A program made the position numbers and the translations under genes. Below, piece by piece: positions 55,903-64,000 of a stretch of DNA of 64,000 bases. Each line of letters begins with the position of its first letter. Within the stretch, counting starts at the first letter, position 1. This stretch comes from Archaeoglobus sp. (GTDB lineage: Archaea > Halobacteriota > Archaeoglobi > Archaeoglobales > Archaeoglobaceae), in contig NZ_JACDNT010000003.1 of the NCBI RefSeq assembly GCF_017656475.1, positions 1-64,000 of the forward strand, in the 5' to 3' direction. A model generated the notes under the pieces. The model was not told the DNA's origin and ran no database searches. It saw nothing but the letters and a program-made list of their open reading frames with translations.

Positions 55903-56643
55903 ATGGTAATTTCAGCCATGCATAACGAGCTGCTATGGTTTGCATTGCTGCTGGCAAGCTTTACAGGAATAATCATAGCATACAGAATTTTTGGCAGGAC
56001 TGGACTCTACGCGTGGACGGCAATGGCGATAGTTCTGGCAAACATTCAGGTCATGAAAACGATAAAGTTCTTCGGTCTGGTTACTGCGATGGGCAACATC
56101 GTTTACGGGACAACCTTCCTCGTTACAGACATATTATGCGAAAATTACGGGAAAAGGGAGGCCAAGAAAGCTGTTGAGGTTGGATTCTTCGTCCTCATAG
56201 TCTTCACCCTACTCATGCAGATCTGCCTAGCTTTCATACCCGACGAAAGCGACACTCTCAGCCCAGCACTAGAGCAGATTTTCGGCATCATGCCGAGAAT
56301 AACGGTGGCAAGCCTTACAGCCTACCTGGTTTCGCAGTTACACGACGTGTGGGCGTTTGACTTCTGGAAAAGGAGGACGAAGGGCAGATTTCTGTGGCTC
56401 AGGAACAACGCTTCAACAATGGTCTCACAGCTCATCGACAACGCAGTCTTTACATGGATTGCCTTCGTCGGCTTCGGCGTATTCTGGGAGCAGGTGTTTC
56501 CGTGGGAGCTTATAGCTGAGATTTTCGTAACTTCCTACATAATGAAGTTCATAGTCGCAGCTCTCGATACGCCATTCGTTTACCTCGCAAAAATGATTAA
56601 GAGCGATGCTGACAGGGCAGAGGTTGTATTAAAGACCCATTGA
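55903..56643 (+). CDS. Queuosine-precursor transporter (YhhQ/VUT family)
   Basis: NIQVMKTIKFFGLVTAMGNIVYGTTFLVTDILCENYGKREAKKAVEVGF...RNNASTMVSQLIDNAVFTWIAFVG. Confidence 0.88.
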   Translation: MVISAMHNELLWFALLLASFTGIIIAYRIFGRTGLYAWTAMAIVLANIQVMKTIKFFGLVTAMGNIVYGTTFLVTDILCENYGKREAKKAVEVGFFVLIVFTLLMQICLAFIPDESDTLSPALEQIFGIMPRITVASLTAYLVSQLHDVWAFDFWKRRTKGRFLWLRNNASTMVSQLIDNAVFTWIAFVGFGVFWEQVFPWELIAEIFVTSYIMKFIVAALDTPFVYLAKMIKSDADRAEVVLKTH

Positions 56644-57270
56644 AACCAATTTTTCTGCAAGTCCGTCAAAGACGAACTCAACGGCAATCGCAGCCAGGAA
56701 TATGGCGAGTATTCTTGCTGCAATATCCGCACCGCTCCTGCCGAGCAGCCTGATGATAGGGGCGCTGTAAATGTGGCTCAGCCTGACGATTAGGTAAACC
56801 AGAGCGGCGCTGAGCACCACAAGCAGCTTCATGATCACGTCTCCTGCCTGCGAGTAAAGCACGATTCCTGCCGTAATCGCTCCAGGACCTGTGTAAAGGG
56901 GTAGAGCGAGAGGAAACACGGCTATTGAGTCAACGTCTATGCTTTCCTCGGCTCTTCTTCTGTAAGCCTCTCTCCTCGTTCCACCGAGGAGAATGTCAAC
57001 AGAGGAGATGAAGAGGAGTATTCCACCTGCAATCTTTAAACTGCTAATCGAAACGCCGAAGTAGTCGAGAACTTTCCCGCCCGTCACCATGGTGATGAAG
57101 AGAATCAGGAAAGCGATGATTGTGGCCCTTTTCGATATCTTCTCTCTATATTCATCGCTGAACCTCTCCGTTAAGGCTATGAAAATCGGCAGATTTCCTG
57201 GGGGGTCGATTATTATGAACAGCGTCGTGAAGCTTGCCAGAAAGAAGCTGAGGTAAGCAGCGACATCCAT
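56629..57270 (-). CDS. MarC family membrane protein
   Basis: ASFTTLFIIIDPPGNLPIFIALTERFS...GGILLFISSVDILLGG...PLALPLYTGPGAITAGIVL. Confidence 0.9.
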   Translation of the reverse strand: MDVAAYLSFFLASFTTLFIIIDPPGNLPIFIALTERFSDEYREKISKRATIIAFLILFITMVTGGKVLDYFGVSISSLKIAGGILLFISSVDILLGGTRREAYRRRAEESIDVDSIAVFPLALPLYTGPGAITAGIVLYSQAGDVIMKLLVVLSAALVYLIVRLSHIYSAPIIRLLGRSGADIAARILAIFLAAIAVEFVFDGLAEKLVSMGL

Positions 57271-57272
57271 AT

Positions 57273-58208
57273 TCAGCCCTCATCCACTGCTCTTCTCACA
57301 TTTTCCAGCAGCTGGACAGCAAGTTCCTGAGATGGGAAGGAGAACAGCCCACAATCAGGACCAATGTAAGCAAGCAGTTCTCCAAAGCGTTCTTTGGCCA
57401 TTTTTATTCTCTCTGCAATTTTTTCCACAGGCTCAATCTCCTGAATTGCGAAGGAGATTAGTTCCTCATCCCCCCAGGCGTTAACCCCGTGCATGGTGTT
57501 GAACTCTGCGATTATCCCGTCTATGTCGCTCCTTGCAACACCAATTCTCAGCTTTTTTTCAGCAGAAGCTACCACCTCAGCGTCGATGAAGTCCATGTTC
57601 TCAGGCTTCTTTGCACACTCAATGCCTATGACGTCAATGGAAGTCTCCAGGATTTTTTCGTAGTAGAGGGGTTCGTGCAGGTGAATCTGAACGTCCTGGG
57701 GAATACTGTATTCCAGAGCTTTCTGGAGGAGTTCTTCATCCGGCTGGAGGTCAGGAGCTAATCCAAGGCTCGGCTCGTCAATGCTTATGCAGACAACGTT
57801 CTCATACTTGGCCGCGTTCTCAACGAAACGCCTTACAGATTCTGCGAGGTTCAGCAGAACGTCCTCGTAAATCACACCTCCGAACTCCTTGTAGTACAGC
57901 TCGAACGGGCCTGTGATGCAGACTCTCACTGACTCAGCTTTAATTTTCTCCACGTATTCAAGCTCTGGTATCACAGCCTTATTTTTAGAAATCAGGTAGG
58001 GCTCCTCCTGGAAGGCCTTTATTGGCTCAATGAACATTTTTATCATGTCCCTGAACTGAGGGTAGGTGGGAGCGTCGAGAAACTTTGCCTTCATCAGGAA
58101 TGCCCTCTGAACCATTTCCTCGTATTCCTTTGTGCCGAGATTCCGCTCAACCCAGTCCCTTTTGATTCCCTTCGGAAGCGGGAAACTGCCGATATCGTCA
58201 ACCTTCAT
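57273..58208 (-). CDS. MetE C-terminal-like (core-type archaeal) cobalamin-independent methionine synthase family protein
   Basis: IGSFPLP..., VRVCITGPFELYYKEFG..., ISIDEPSLG..., VQIHLHEPLYYE, GVARSDIDG; MetE C-terminal domain pattern. Confidence 0.8.
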   Translation of the reverse strand: MKVDDIGSFPLPKGIKRDWVERNLGTKEYEEMVQRAFLMKAKFLDAPTYPQFRDMIKMFIEPIKAFQEEPYLISKNKAVIPELEYVEKIKAESVRVCITGPFELYYKEFGGVIYEDVLLNLAESVRRFVENAAKYENVVCISIDEPSLGLAPDLQPDEELLQKALEYSIPQDVQIHLHEPLYYEKILETSIDVIGIECAKKPENMDFIDAEVVASAEKKLRIGVARSDIDGIIAEFNTMHGVNAWGDEELISFAIQEIEPVEKIAERIKMAKERFGELLAYIGPDCGLFSFPSQELAVQLLENVRRAVDEG

Positions 58209-58209
58209 A

Positions 58210-58512
58210 TTACTGCTCTAGGATTCCTCCTCTAATGGCGAGCCTCTCAATCTGGTCCCTCAGCTCTTCCAGACTATCCATAAGCTCTCTCCAGCAATCG
58301 TCTTTGCAGTTTGCATAATTTTCTCTCAGCTCTCTCAGCCTTAACTTTATTCTCCTTACCTGATCAGCGTAAATCTCCTCGTTCTCAGTCCCGTAGAATA
58401 TGTTGCTTATTCTCCCTATTGCAGCTCTTAGAAGTCTTATCCTTTCCTCAACATCCCCGCTATAGTCAAAGGTTTCGAGAAGCTCTTCAAGATGTTCTTT
58501 TATTGAAACCAT
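58210..58512 (-). CDS. Small coiled-coil-like hypothetical protein
   Basis: 100 aa ORF with strongly helical charged sequence; same strand, 2 bp from the metE-like gene. Confidence 0.6.
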   Translation of the reverse strand: MVSIKEHLEELLETFDYSGDVEERIRLLRAAIGRISNIFYGTENEEIYADQVRRIKLRLRELRENYANCKDDCWRELMDSLEELRDQIERLAIRGGILEQ

Positions 58513-58554
58513 ATAACAGAGTTACTTTCTTGTTAAAAAATTTTGCAGTTACAT

Positions 58555-59400
58555 TTACCCCCAGCCTCCCCTCTTGCTGAGTAGGTAGAGGAAAAGCAGT
58601 CCAGATGCTGCGATGATAAGGACTGCTGATGTTTTATCCACTTTTATCTCAGGCTCTGCCTTGAATTCGAGTGTGCAGTCTGATTTGCACCGATAAACGC
58701 TGTAATCCTCACCGCTGAACTGCTTAACTCCCAGATAGCTCGTGTTGTTTTGCTTAATGACTGGAAGAGTTGTCAAAATAAAAATGCTCTGGTTTTCAAT
58801 GGTGGCTAATGAGAAAAATGGTTTTGCCAGCTTGTAAGTGATTGATATTTCACCCGTGCTGTTTGCGGGGACGATTATTTTTTCCAGAATAAGTTTTCCG
58901 TCAACTTCGGGTACATCGAGAAAACTAAGCGATGAGTCCGTTATCTCCAGGCCAGAATGCTGGGGGAGTGGAATTGTGACGTCGCCTTCAAAGTTTGCTT
59001 GCCCTGAATTTGTTATGAGGACTATCTCCAGAACTTCGAGGTTGGGCTGGATGATTACATGCCTAATCACGCTCAAATTTTCCGTTTTGTTGGTGAACAG
59101 CAGGTTGAAGGTGATGGTTTTGTTACCATCAAGTTTCAGATCCTCTACAAACGTTTTGTTCAGTGCAAAAAGCTTCAGGGTGTAGTTTCCTGGTGGTAAG
59201 CTTAAAACTGAACCATTTTTCACCGTTTCAACTTTTGAAAAGTTCTCTCCAAGTATGTTCAGCTCCGCCGTGCCATTGTAACCCTTTGTAAAAATCTGGA
59301 CACTAAACTGGTTGGCTGAGGCTACCACAATTCCTGCTGTGATCAAAAGCAAAAAAAATGCAAGCTTCCTCAATCTACCACCCTCTGCATCGCTCCCCAC
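58555..59400 (-). CDS. Hypothetical secreted/membrane-anchored protein
   Basis: N-terminal signal KLAFFLLLITAGIVVASANQ, beta-rich body, C-terminal TM AVLIIAASGLLFLYLLSKRGGWG; real start probably TTG near 59373. Confidence 0.65.
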   Translation of the reverse strand: MGSDAEGGRLRKLAFFLLLITAGIVVASANQFSVQIFTKGYNGTAELNILGENFSKVETVKNGSVLSLPPGNYTLKLFALNKTFVEDLKLDGNKTITFNLLFTNKTENLSVIRHVIIQPNLEVLEIVLITNSGQANFEGDVTIPLPQHSGLEITDSSLSFLDVPEVDGKLILEKIIVPANSTGEISITYKLAKPFFSLATIENQSIFILTTLPVIKQNNTSYLGVKQFSGEDYSVYRCKSDCTLEFKAEPEIKVDKTSAVLIIAASGLLFLYLLSKRGGWG

Positions 59401-60332
59401 TCAACCTCCCTTTTTCTGACAAAGGAGAACAAAGCTTTTACCGCTGCGTACTGAAGCATGAGAGCGTGGATAAATAGGCCGAAAGTCACCTTTACCTTTG
59501 AAATCTTTCGGAAGTGAGCAAGGAGGAAGAAGGGCGACAAAAGCAGGAGAGGCAAGTAGAGCATGGGTACGAATGTGAGAGTGAGGGCCATGTACCATGA
59601 AAGCCTCACACCTAACGAGGCTTTTCTCATCTCCTTTCTATAGCGCCACAGCTGCAAACCCCCGTAGTACCACCTCTTCCTCTGATTGTAGAGGTCTTTC
59701 CAAGTGATTGGTGCCTGCTCGTAAATCCTGGAAGTTTTAACCAACACCGCTTTTCTTCCTTTCGCGTGCATTCTCGTCGCAAAGTCTGCATCCTCCGCAA
59801 CAGCCCACTCATTCAAACCCTCTTGCATCAAAAATTCCGCCCTTAAAACCCCAATGAGCCCGTTGAACTGTCTGAACTTGCTTTTTCCAAGAAGAAAGTT
59901 GATCAGATAGTATTCTGCCTCCACAGTCTCAGAGACGAGGTTAATCGGGTTGCTTATGTATCTCTTAGTGGAGGCGATGTAGCAATCCTCGCAGCTTTCC
60001 AAGGCTTTGACACATTCAACGATAAAGTTCATCTCAGGCCTCGAATCGACGTCGAAGATTGCGACATAGTCAGGTTTGAAGTCGGACAGGTATTTGAGAG
60101 CGTCGTTTATGGCTCCAGCCCTCTTTCCCCTCCTGTTTTCCCTGAAAACAACCTCGACCCCTAATCTTATGGCAGTTTCCGGTCTCCTGTCATTTTCACC
60201 GTTGGAGTCTATTACGTACACTAATTTAACGTCAAAATCATCGTAATCAAGGGATTTCAGGTGCTCAATGCTTCGCCTGATTATCTCCTCATCCTCGAAG
60301 GGAGAAACGGGAACCACTACGGCAAGCTTCAT
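59370..60332 (-). CDS. Family 2 glycosyltransferase (membrane)
   Basis: [23 protein letters not shown]...[12 protein letters not shown]...[11 protein letters not shown]...[12 protein letters not shown]...[13 protein letters not shown] plus C-terminal TMs. Confidence 0.9.
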   Translation of the reverse strand: MKLAVVVPVSPFEDEEIIRRSIEHLKSLDYDDFDVKLVYVIDSNGENDRRPETAIRLGVEVVFRENRRGKRAGAINDALKYLSDFKPDYVAIFDVDSRPEMNFIVECVKALESCEDCYIASTKRYISNPINLVSETVEAEYYLINFLLGKSKFRQFNGLIGVLRAEFLMQEGLNEWAVAEDADFATRMHAKGRKAVLVKTSRIYEQAPITWKDLYNQRKRWYYGGLQLWRYRKEMRKASLGVRLSWYMALTLTFVPMLYLPLLLLSPFFLLAHFRKISKVKVTFGLFIHALMLQYAAVKALFSFVRKREVEWGAMQRVVD

Positions 60333-61744
60333 GAGAGCAATTCTTCTATCAGCTTGGCAGTGTCTGCAGGATCAGCTCTTCCGCGCGTCTTCTTCATAAC
60401 CTGCCCGACGAGGAAATTCAGAGCCTGCTTCTTGCCACTCAGGTAATCCTCCACCGCTTTTGGATTCTCCTCGATAGCCTCCTTGCAGAATCTGATAATC
60501 TCATCTTTGGGAATTGCAAAAAGGCCTTTCTTTTGAATTATCGCGTCGATTTCTCCGCCTTCGTCAAGCTTGGTCCTTATTACCTCTACAACACCTTTCT
60601 CCGTTATCCTTTCTTCGTCAAAATACTTCAGGAGCTTTGAAAACTCTTCAGGCTTGAAAATCTCCCAGCACTTTGCAAAGTTCCATCCTCTGTAGTTCAG
60701 TTCTCCTCTCAGAACATCAACAATCCAGCTCGCTGCAAGTTTTGGATCGACGTGCTTTGCAACCTCCTCGAAGTAGTCAGCCATCTTTACATCCAGAATA
60801 AGGACTTTTGCGAAGTTATCTCCAATGCCGTATTCTCGCTTTAACCTCTCCCTCTTCTCCTCAGGCATCTCAGGCAGAGTTCCCTCAACCTCTTTCACGA
60901 TTTCATCGGTTAAAATTGGTACCAGGTCTGGCTCAGGGAAGTAGCGGTAGTCCTGCTCCTCCTCTTTGCTCCTCAGCGAGACCGTTATGTTTCTGGCCTC
61001 ATCAAAGTGCCTTGTCTCTCTTACAACAGCCCTGCCTCTCTGCAGCAGGTTTTTCTGTCGCATTATCTCATAGCTCAGGGCTTTTTCAACACCTTTGAAG
61101 GATGAGATGTTCTTGACCTCAACTCTACCGCTCCCCTTGATGGAGATGTTGGCATCGACCCTCATCGCACCTTCCAAATCGCCGTCAAAGACATCAAGGT
61201 ACTCAAGAATCATTCTCAGCTTGTTCAGAAAGAGTCTCGCCTCTTTCGGGGAGTTCATTACGGGCTCGGTGACGATTTCGAGCAGAGGAGCTCCGCTTCT
61301 GTTGTAGTCAACAAGCGAGTACTTTGCTGTTGTTATGGAGCCTTTGTAACTCAGCTTCCCCGGATCTTCTTCCATGTGTATTCTCTTTAGCTGAATTCTT
61401 TTTTCCTGGCCGTCAAGCTCAATTGTAACATGCCCGCCAAGGGCGAGGGGGCGGTCGTACTGGCTGATCTGAAATCCCTTTGGAAGGTCGGGATAGAAGT
61501 AATTCTTCCTGTCAAAAACCGTGAAGGGTTTAATTTCGGCATTCAATGCCATGGCAACCTTAACTGCAGCCTTAACAGCCTCCTTGTTGACTACAGGCAT
61601 CGCCCCCGGCATTCCGAGGCATACGGGGCAGACGTGTGTGTTGGGAGGGCTGTGATGATAGTTGAGGGGGCATGAGCAGAAAAGTTTAGTTCTGAGCTTG
61701 TTAAGCTGAACGTGAACTTCAAGACCTATTACCACGTCATCCAT
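60329..61744 (-). CDS. gatB: Aspartyl/glutamyl-tRNA amidotransferase subunit B
   Basis: [53 protein letters not shown]...[16 protein letters not shown]; start moved to 61744. Confidence 0.94.
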   Translation of the reverse strand: MDDVVIGLEVHVQLNKLRTKLFCSCPLNYHHSPPNTHVCPVCLGMPGAMPVVNKEAVKAAVKVAMALNAEIKPFTVFDRKNYFYPDLPKGFQISQYDRPLALGGHVTIELDGQEKRIQLKRIHMEEDPGKLSYKGSITTAKYSLVDYNRSGAPLLEIVTEPVMNSPKEARLFLNKLRMILEYLDVFDGDLEGAMRVDANISIKGSGRVEVKNISSFKGVEKALSYEIMRQKNLLQRGRAVVRETRHFDEARNITVSLRSKEEEQDYRYFPEPDLVPILTDEIVKEVEGTLPEMPEEKRERLKREYGIGDNFAKVLILDVKMADYFEEVAKHVDPKLAASWIVDVLRGELNYRGWNFAKCWEIFKPEEFSKLLKYFDEERITEKGVVEVIRTKLDEGGEIDAIIQKKGLFAIPKDEIIRFCKEAIEENPKAVEDYLSGKKQALNFLVGQVMKKTRGRADPADTAKLIEELLS

Positions 61745-61783
61745 AATGGCTGCACTAAAAGTCGTATTAAAAAGGTTGTGAAC

Positions 61784-62671
61784 ATGTGGAGGATTGAGCT
61801 GGAGCGCGAGGTGAACTGGGAGCTCAAGATGAAGTTTTTTCTGCTGCCAGAACTGCCAACTCCCGATGTTGTGGAGGGTAACGTTTGGAGAAGGGCGATT
61901 GTGCTGGAGAACGAAGCATTTGCCGTTCTTGCTTATCCTAAAGGGGAGAAAGCAATAGCTGTTGAAGGGAACTTCTCCACTAAGGAGTGGAAGACAATCA
62001 GGGAGAAGCTTGTCGAGTACTTTGGCCTTCAAAATCCAGAGGAGCTTTACAAATTCATGGAGGGCGATGAGAAGCTGAAAATGCTCAGGGAACGGTTTTA
62101 CGGATTTGGAAAGGCCGGTTTGATGTCGATGAGCGTTTTTGAAGGCATTGCCAAAGCTGTAATCCAGCAGCAGATTTCCTTTGTCGTTGCGGAGAAAATA
62201 GCTGCAAGAATTGTCCAGAAATTTGGCGAAACTGTTGAGTGGAACGGTTTGAAGTTCTACAGCTTCCCCACTCAGAGAGCCATACTTCAGGCTGGAGTGG
62301 AGAGGTTGAGGGAGTGCGGGCTGAGCAGGAGGAAAGCCGGGCTGATTCTGGAGATTGCTGGAGAGGAAAACCTTGAGGAGTTGAGGAAGGCAAGTGAGGA
62401 TGAGGCGTATGAGTATCTCACGTCGTTCAAAGGCATCGGAAGGTGGACAGCAGAGCTGGTTCTGTCGATGGTATTGGGGAAGAACGTTTTTCCTGCAGAT
62501 GATCTGGGGGTGAGGAGGGCAGTTTCTAAGCTGTACTTCAACGGCGAGCTTCAGAGTGCTGATAAAGTTAGAGAGGTGGCGAGAAAGAGGTTCGGGAAGT
62601 ATGCGAGAGACATACTGTTTTACCTCTTCCTCTACGACAGATTTTTTAGTAAAGAGTCAGAATTAATTTGA
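61784..62671 (+). CDS. alkA: AlkA-like HhH-GPD DNA glycosylase
   Basis: [24 protein letters not shown]...[40 protein letters not shown] (HhH-GPD with catalytic Asp). Confidence 0.9.
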   Translation: MWRIELEREVNWELKMKFFLLPELPTPDVVEGNVWRRAIVLENEAFAVLAYPKGEKAIAVEGNFSTKEWKTIREKLVEYFGLQNPEELYKFMEGDEKLKMLRERFYGFGKAGLMSMSVFEGIAKAVIQQQISFVVAEKIAARIVQKFGETVEWNGLKFYSFPTQRAILQAGVERLRECGLSRRKAGLILEIAGEENLEELRKASEDEAYEYLTSFKGIGRWTAELVLSMVLGKNVFPADDLGVRRAVSKLYFNGELQSADKVREVARKRFGKYARDILFYLFLYDRFFSKESELI

Positions 62672-63225
62672 TGTTCCCCGAAATAGAGGAAATCAGAAGG
62701 AAGAGAAAGAAGCTCGGAGTTAGCCAGAAAAAGCTTGCCGAGCTTGTAGGGGTAAGTCAGCCTTTAATAGCTAGAATTGAGGCTGGTAAGTTTGATCCAA
62801 AGCTCTCTCTTGTTAAAAAGATGATGAGGGTTCTTGAAGAGATTGAGGGTGGGAGAGTTGAGGCGAGGGTTGTGATGAATTCTCCCGTCATTTCCGTCTC
62901 CCCGAATGACTTATTGAAGAGGGTTGCGGAACTTATGATGGAAAAGGAGATATCCCAGATTCCGGTAATGGAAAACGATGAGCCTGTTGGCGGGATAACT
63001 GAGGCAGACATCGTAAAGGCAGTGCTGGAAAAAGGTTCGAGGGCAGAGAGCGTAAGGGTGCGGGAGATAATGAGTGAACCTTTCCCTGCAGTTGACCCCG
63101 AAGAAAGCGTTAATACCGTTTCTAAGCTCCTCATGGAGCACCCTGCTGTGCTGGTTGTTGATAAAGGGAAGGTTGTTGGGATAATCACGAAGCAGGATGT
63201 GATGAAGTTTTTGACTCAAAACTGA
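62668..63225 (+). CDS. XRE-type HTH plus tandem CBS-domain protein
   Basis: RKKLGVSQKKLAELVGVSQPLIARIEAGKFDPKLSLVKKM followed by two CBS repeats (ISQIPVMENDEPVGGITEADIV / HPAVLVVDKGKVVGIITKQDVM). Confidence 0.92.
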   Translation: MMFPEIEEIRRKRKKLGVSQKKLAELVGVSQPLIARIEAGKFDPKLSLVKKMMRVLEEIEGGRVEARVVMNSPVISVSPNDLLKRVAELMMEKEISQIPVMENDEPVGGITEADIVKAVLEKGSRAESVRVREIMSEPFPAVDPEESVNTVSKLLMEHPAVLVVDKGKVVGIITKQDVMKFLTQN

Positions 63226-63266
63226 GGTTTTTGGTAAAAGGCAAAAATCAAAAAATAAAAAATAGA

Positions 63267-64000
63267 TTAAACTTCTTTCGTCAGCTCCACACAGTACTTC
63301 TGCACGGCTTCCTCCTCAACAGGCTTTGTAAGCAGTGAGACGACTATGAACAGTATGAATCCAACTGGTATCGCCCAGACTTGGTGCGGTGTGATTAGAG
63401 CAGTCTTGTCTCCGAACAGCACGTCGTTGAGGAAGAAGAACGCATGGTGTCCAAGCCCTCCTTGTTCAACTGGTAGTTTTGCTCTCAACCATGCAAATAG
63501 GTGCAGCGGTGTCATGATGACTGCAGTCGTCCACATCGCAGCTCTTGTTGCTCTCTTCCACCATAGGCCAAGAATTAATCCCGGACCGAGAGCGGAGATA
63601 ATGACGACGAATGCCCACCCTGAGAGGTCAAGAACCAAGCCTGGCGGGTTGATGGCAATCACAAGTCCGACAAGCAGGAATATCACTGAAATGATTCTGG
63701 CGAGGGCGATTGGATTTTCCTTTGCATACCTGCTCTTAAGCATCATGTCTCCCCAGTCCCTCGTCACAATGGTGTTGACGACCATGACCCATCCTGCTGC
63801 TGTGGACATGGCTATAGCTAAACCACCAGCACAGAGAACGCCGAGAATCCACGGATTTTGCAGTGCTTCGACTGCTGCAACCATCGAGTAGTCTGTCCAG
63901 CCTCCAACTCCATACTGTGCCATGTAGCTCTTAAGTATCGCGACGGCGTTGGCCCCCTCTCCACCCATTGGGCCTGTCTCAATCATAAGCTTTGAAGCCG
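63267..64000 (-). CDS. Sodium:solute symporter family protein (5' end beyond window edge)
   Basis: Multi-TM; LCAGGLAIAMSTAAGWVMVVNTIVTRDW..., ARIISVIFLLVGLVIAINPPG..., ALGPGLILGLWWKRATRAAMWTTAV; frame stays open to the window end. Confidence 0.85.
   Translation of the reverse strand, partial: ASKLMIETGPMGGEGANAVAILKSYMAQYGVGGWTDYSMVAAVEALQNPWILGVLCAGGLAIAMSTAAGWVMVVNTIVTRDWGDMMLKSRYAKENPIALARIISVIFLLVGLVIAINPPGLVLDLSGWAFVVIISALGPGLILGLWWKRATRAAMWTTAVIMTPLHLFAWLRAKLPVEQGGLGHHAFFFLNDVLFGDKTALITPHQVWAIPVGFILFIVVSLLTKPVEEEAVQKYCVELTKEV

Noticed and set aside
1-64000. CRISPR arrays, rRNA genes, intact insertion sequences
   Set aside because: No regularly spaced direct repeats, rRNA signatures or complete transposase genes were seen on reading the window.

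Overview
The window looks like contiguous chromosome from a sulfate-reducing, hyperthermophile-type archaeon of the genus Archaeoglobus (A. fulgidus-like). This is judged from the gene content: AMP phosphorylases, L10e, Nop5-fibrillarin, beta-RFAP synthase, Ftr, Pth2-RadB-LarC, CDC48, CTP-type riboflavin kinase and GatB. No database search was run. Coding density is high. There is one clear RNA gene, tRNA-Cys(GCA), and I saw no CRISPR array or intact IS element. The most interesting accessory region is 29.3-34.3 kb. It is a tightly packed putative operon with small winged-helix proteins upstream, three related small secreted proteins sharing an NNPNYPGYG(D/N)G motif, an ER/SipW-type (Ser-His) signal peptidase with an extra C-terminal extracytoplasmic domain, a further secreted protein, and a DUF5305-like membrane protein. 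Three of its secreted proteins share an A/G-x-F-x-x-Y-x-A-x-R motif right after the signal peptide. I propose it as a candidate archaeal counterpart of the SipW/TasA/camelysin fibre systems. Other observations: base-perfect gene-conversion-like tracts (125 bp and 365 bp) between tandem AMP phosphorylase paralogues, one of which has K->M in the KHS(T/I)GG phosphate-binding signature; a frameshift at a TA microsatellite that splits an enolase-superfamily gene; a 2408-aa secreted modular surface protein with five tandem modules; a bactofilin-like beta-solenoid protein with an acidic tail; and several unlisted small Cys-rich or wHTH ORFs.
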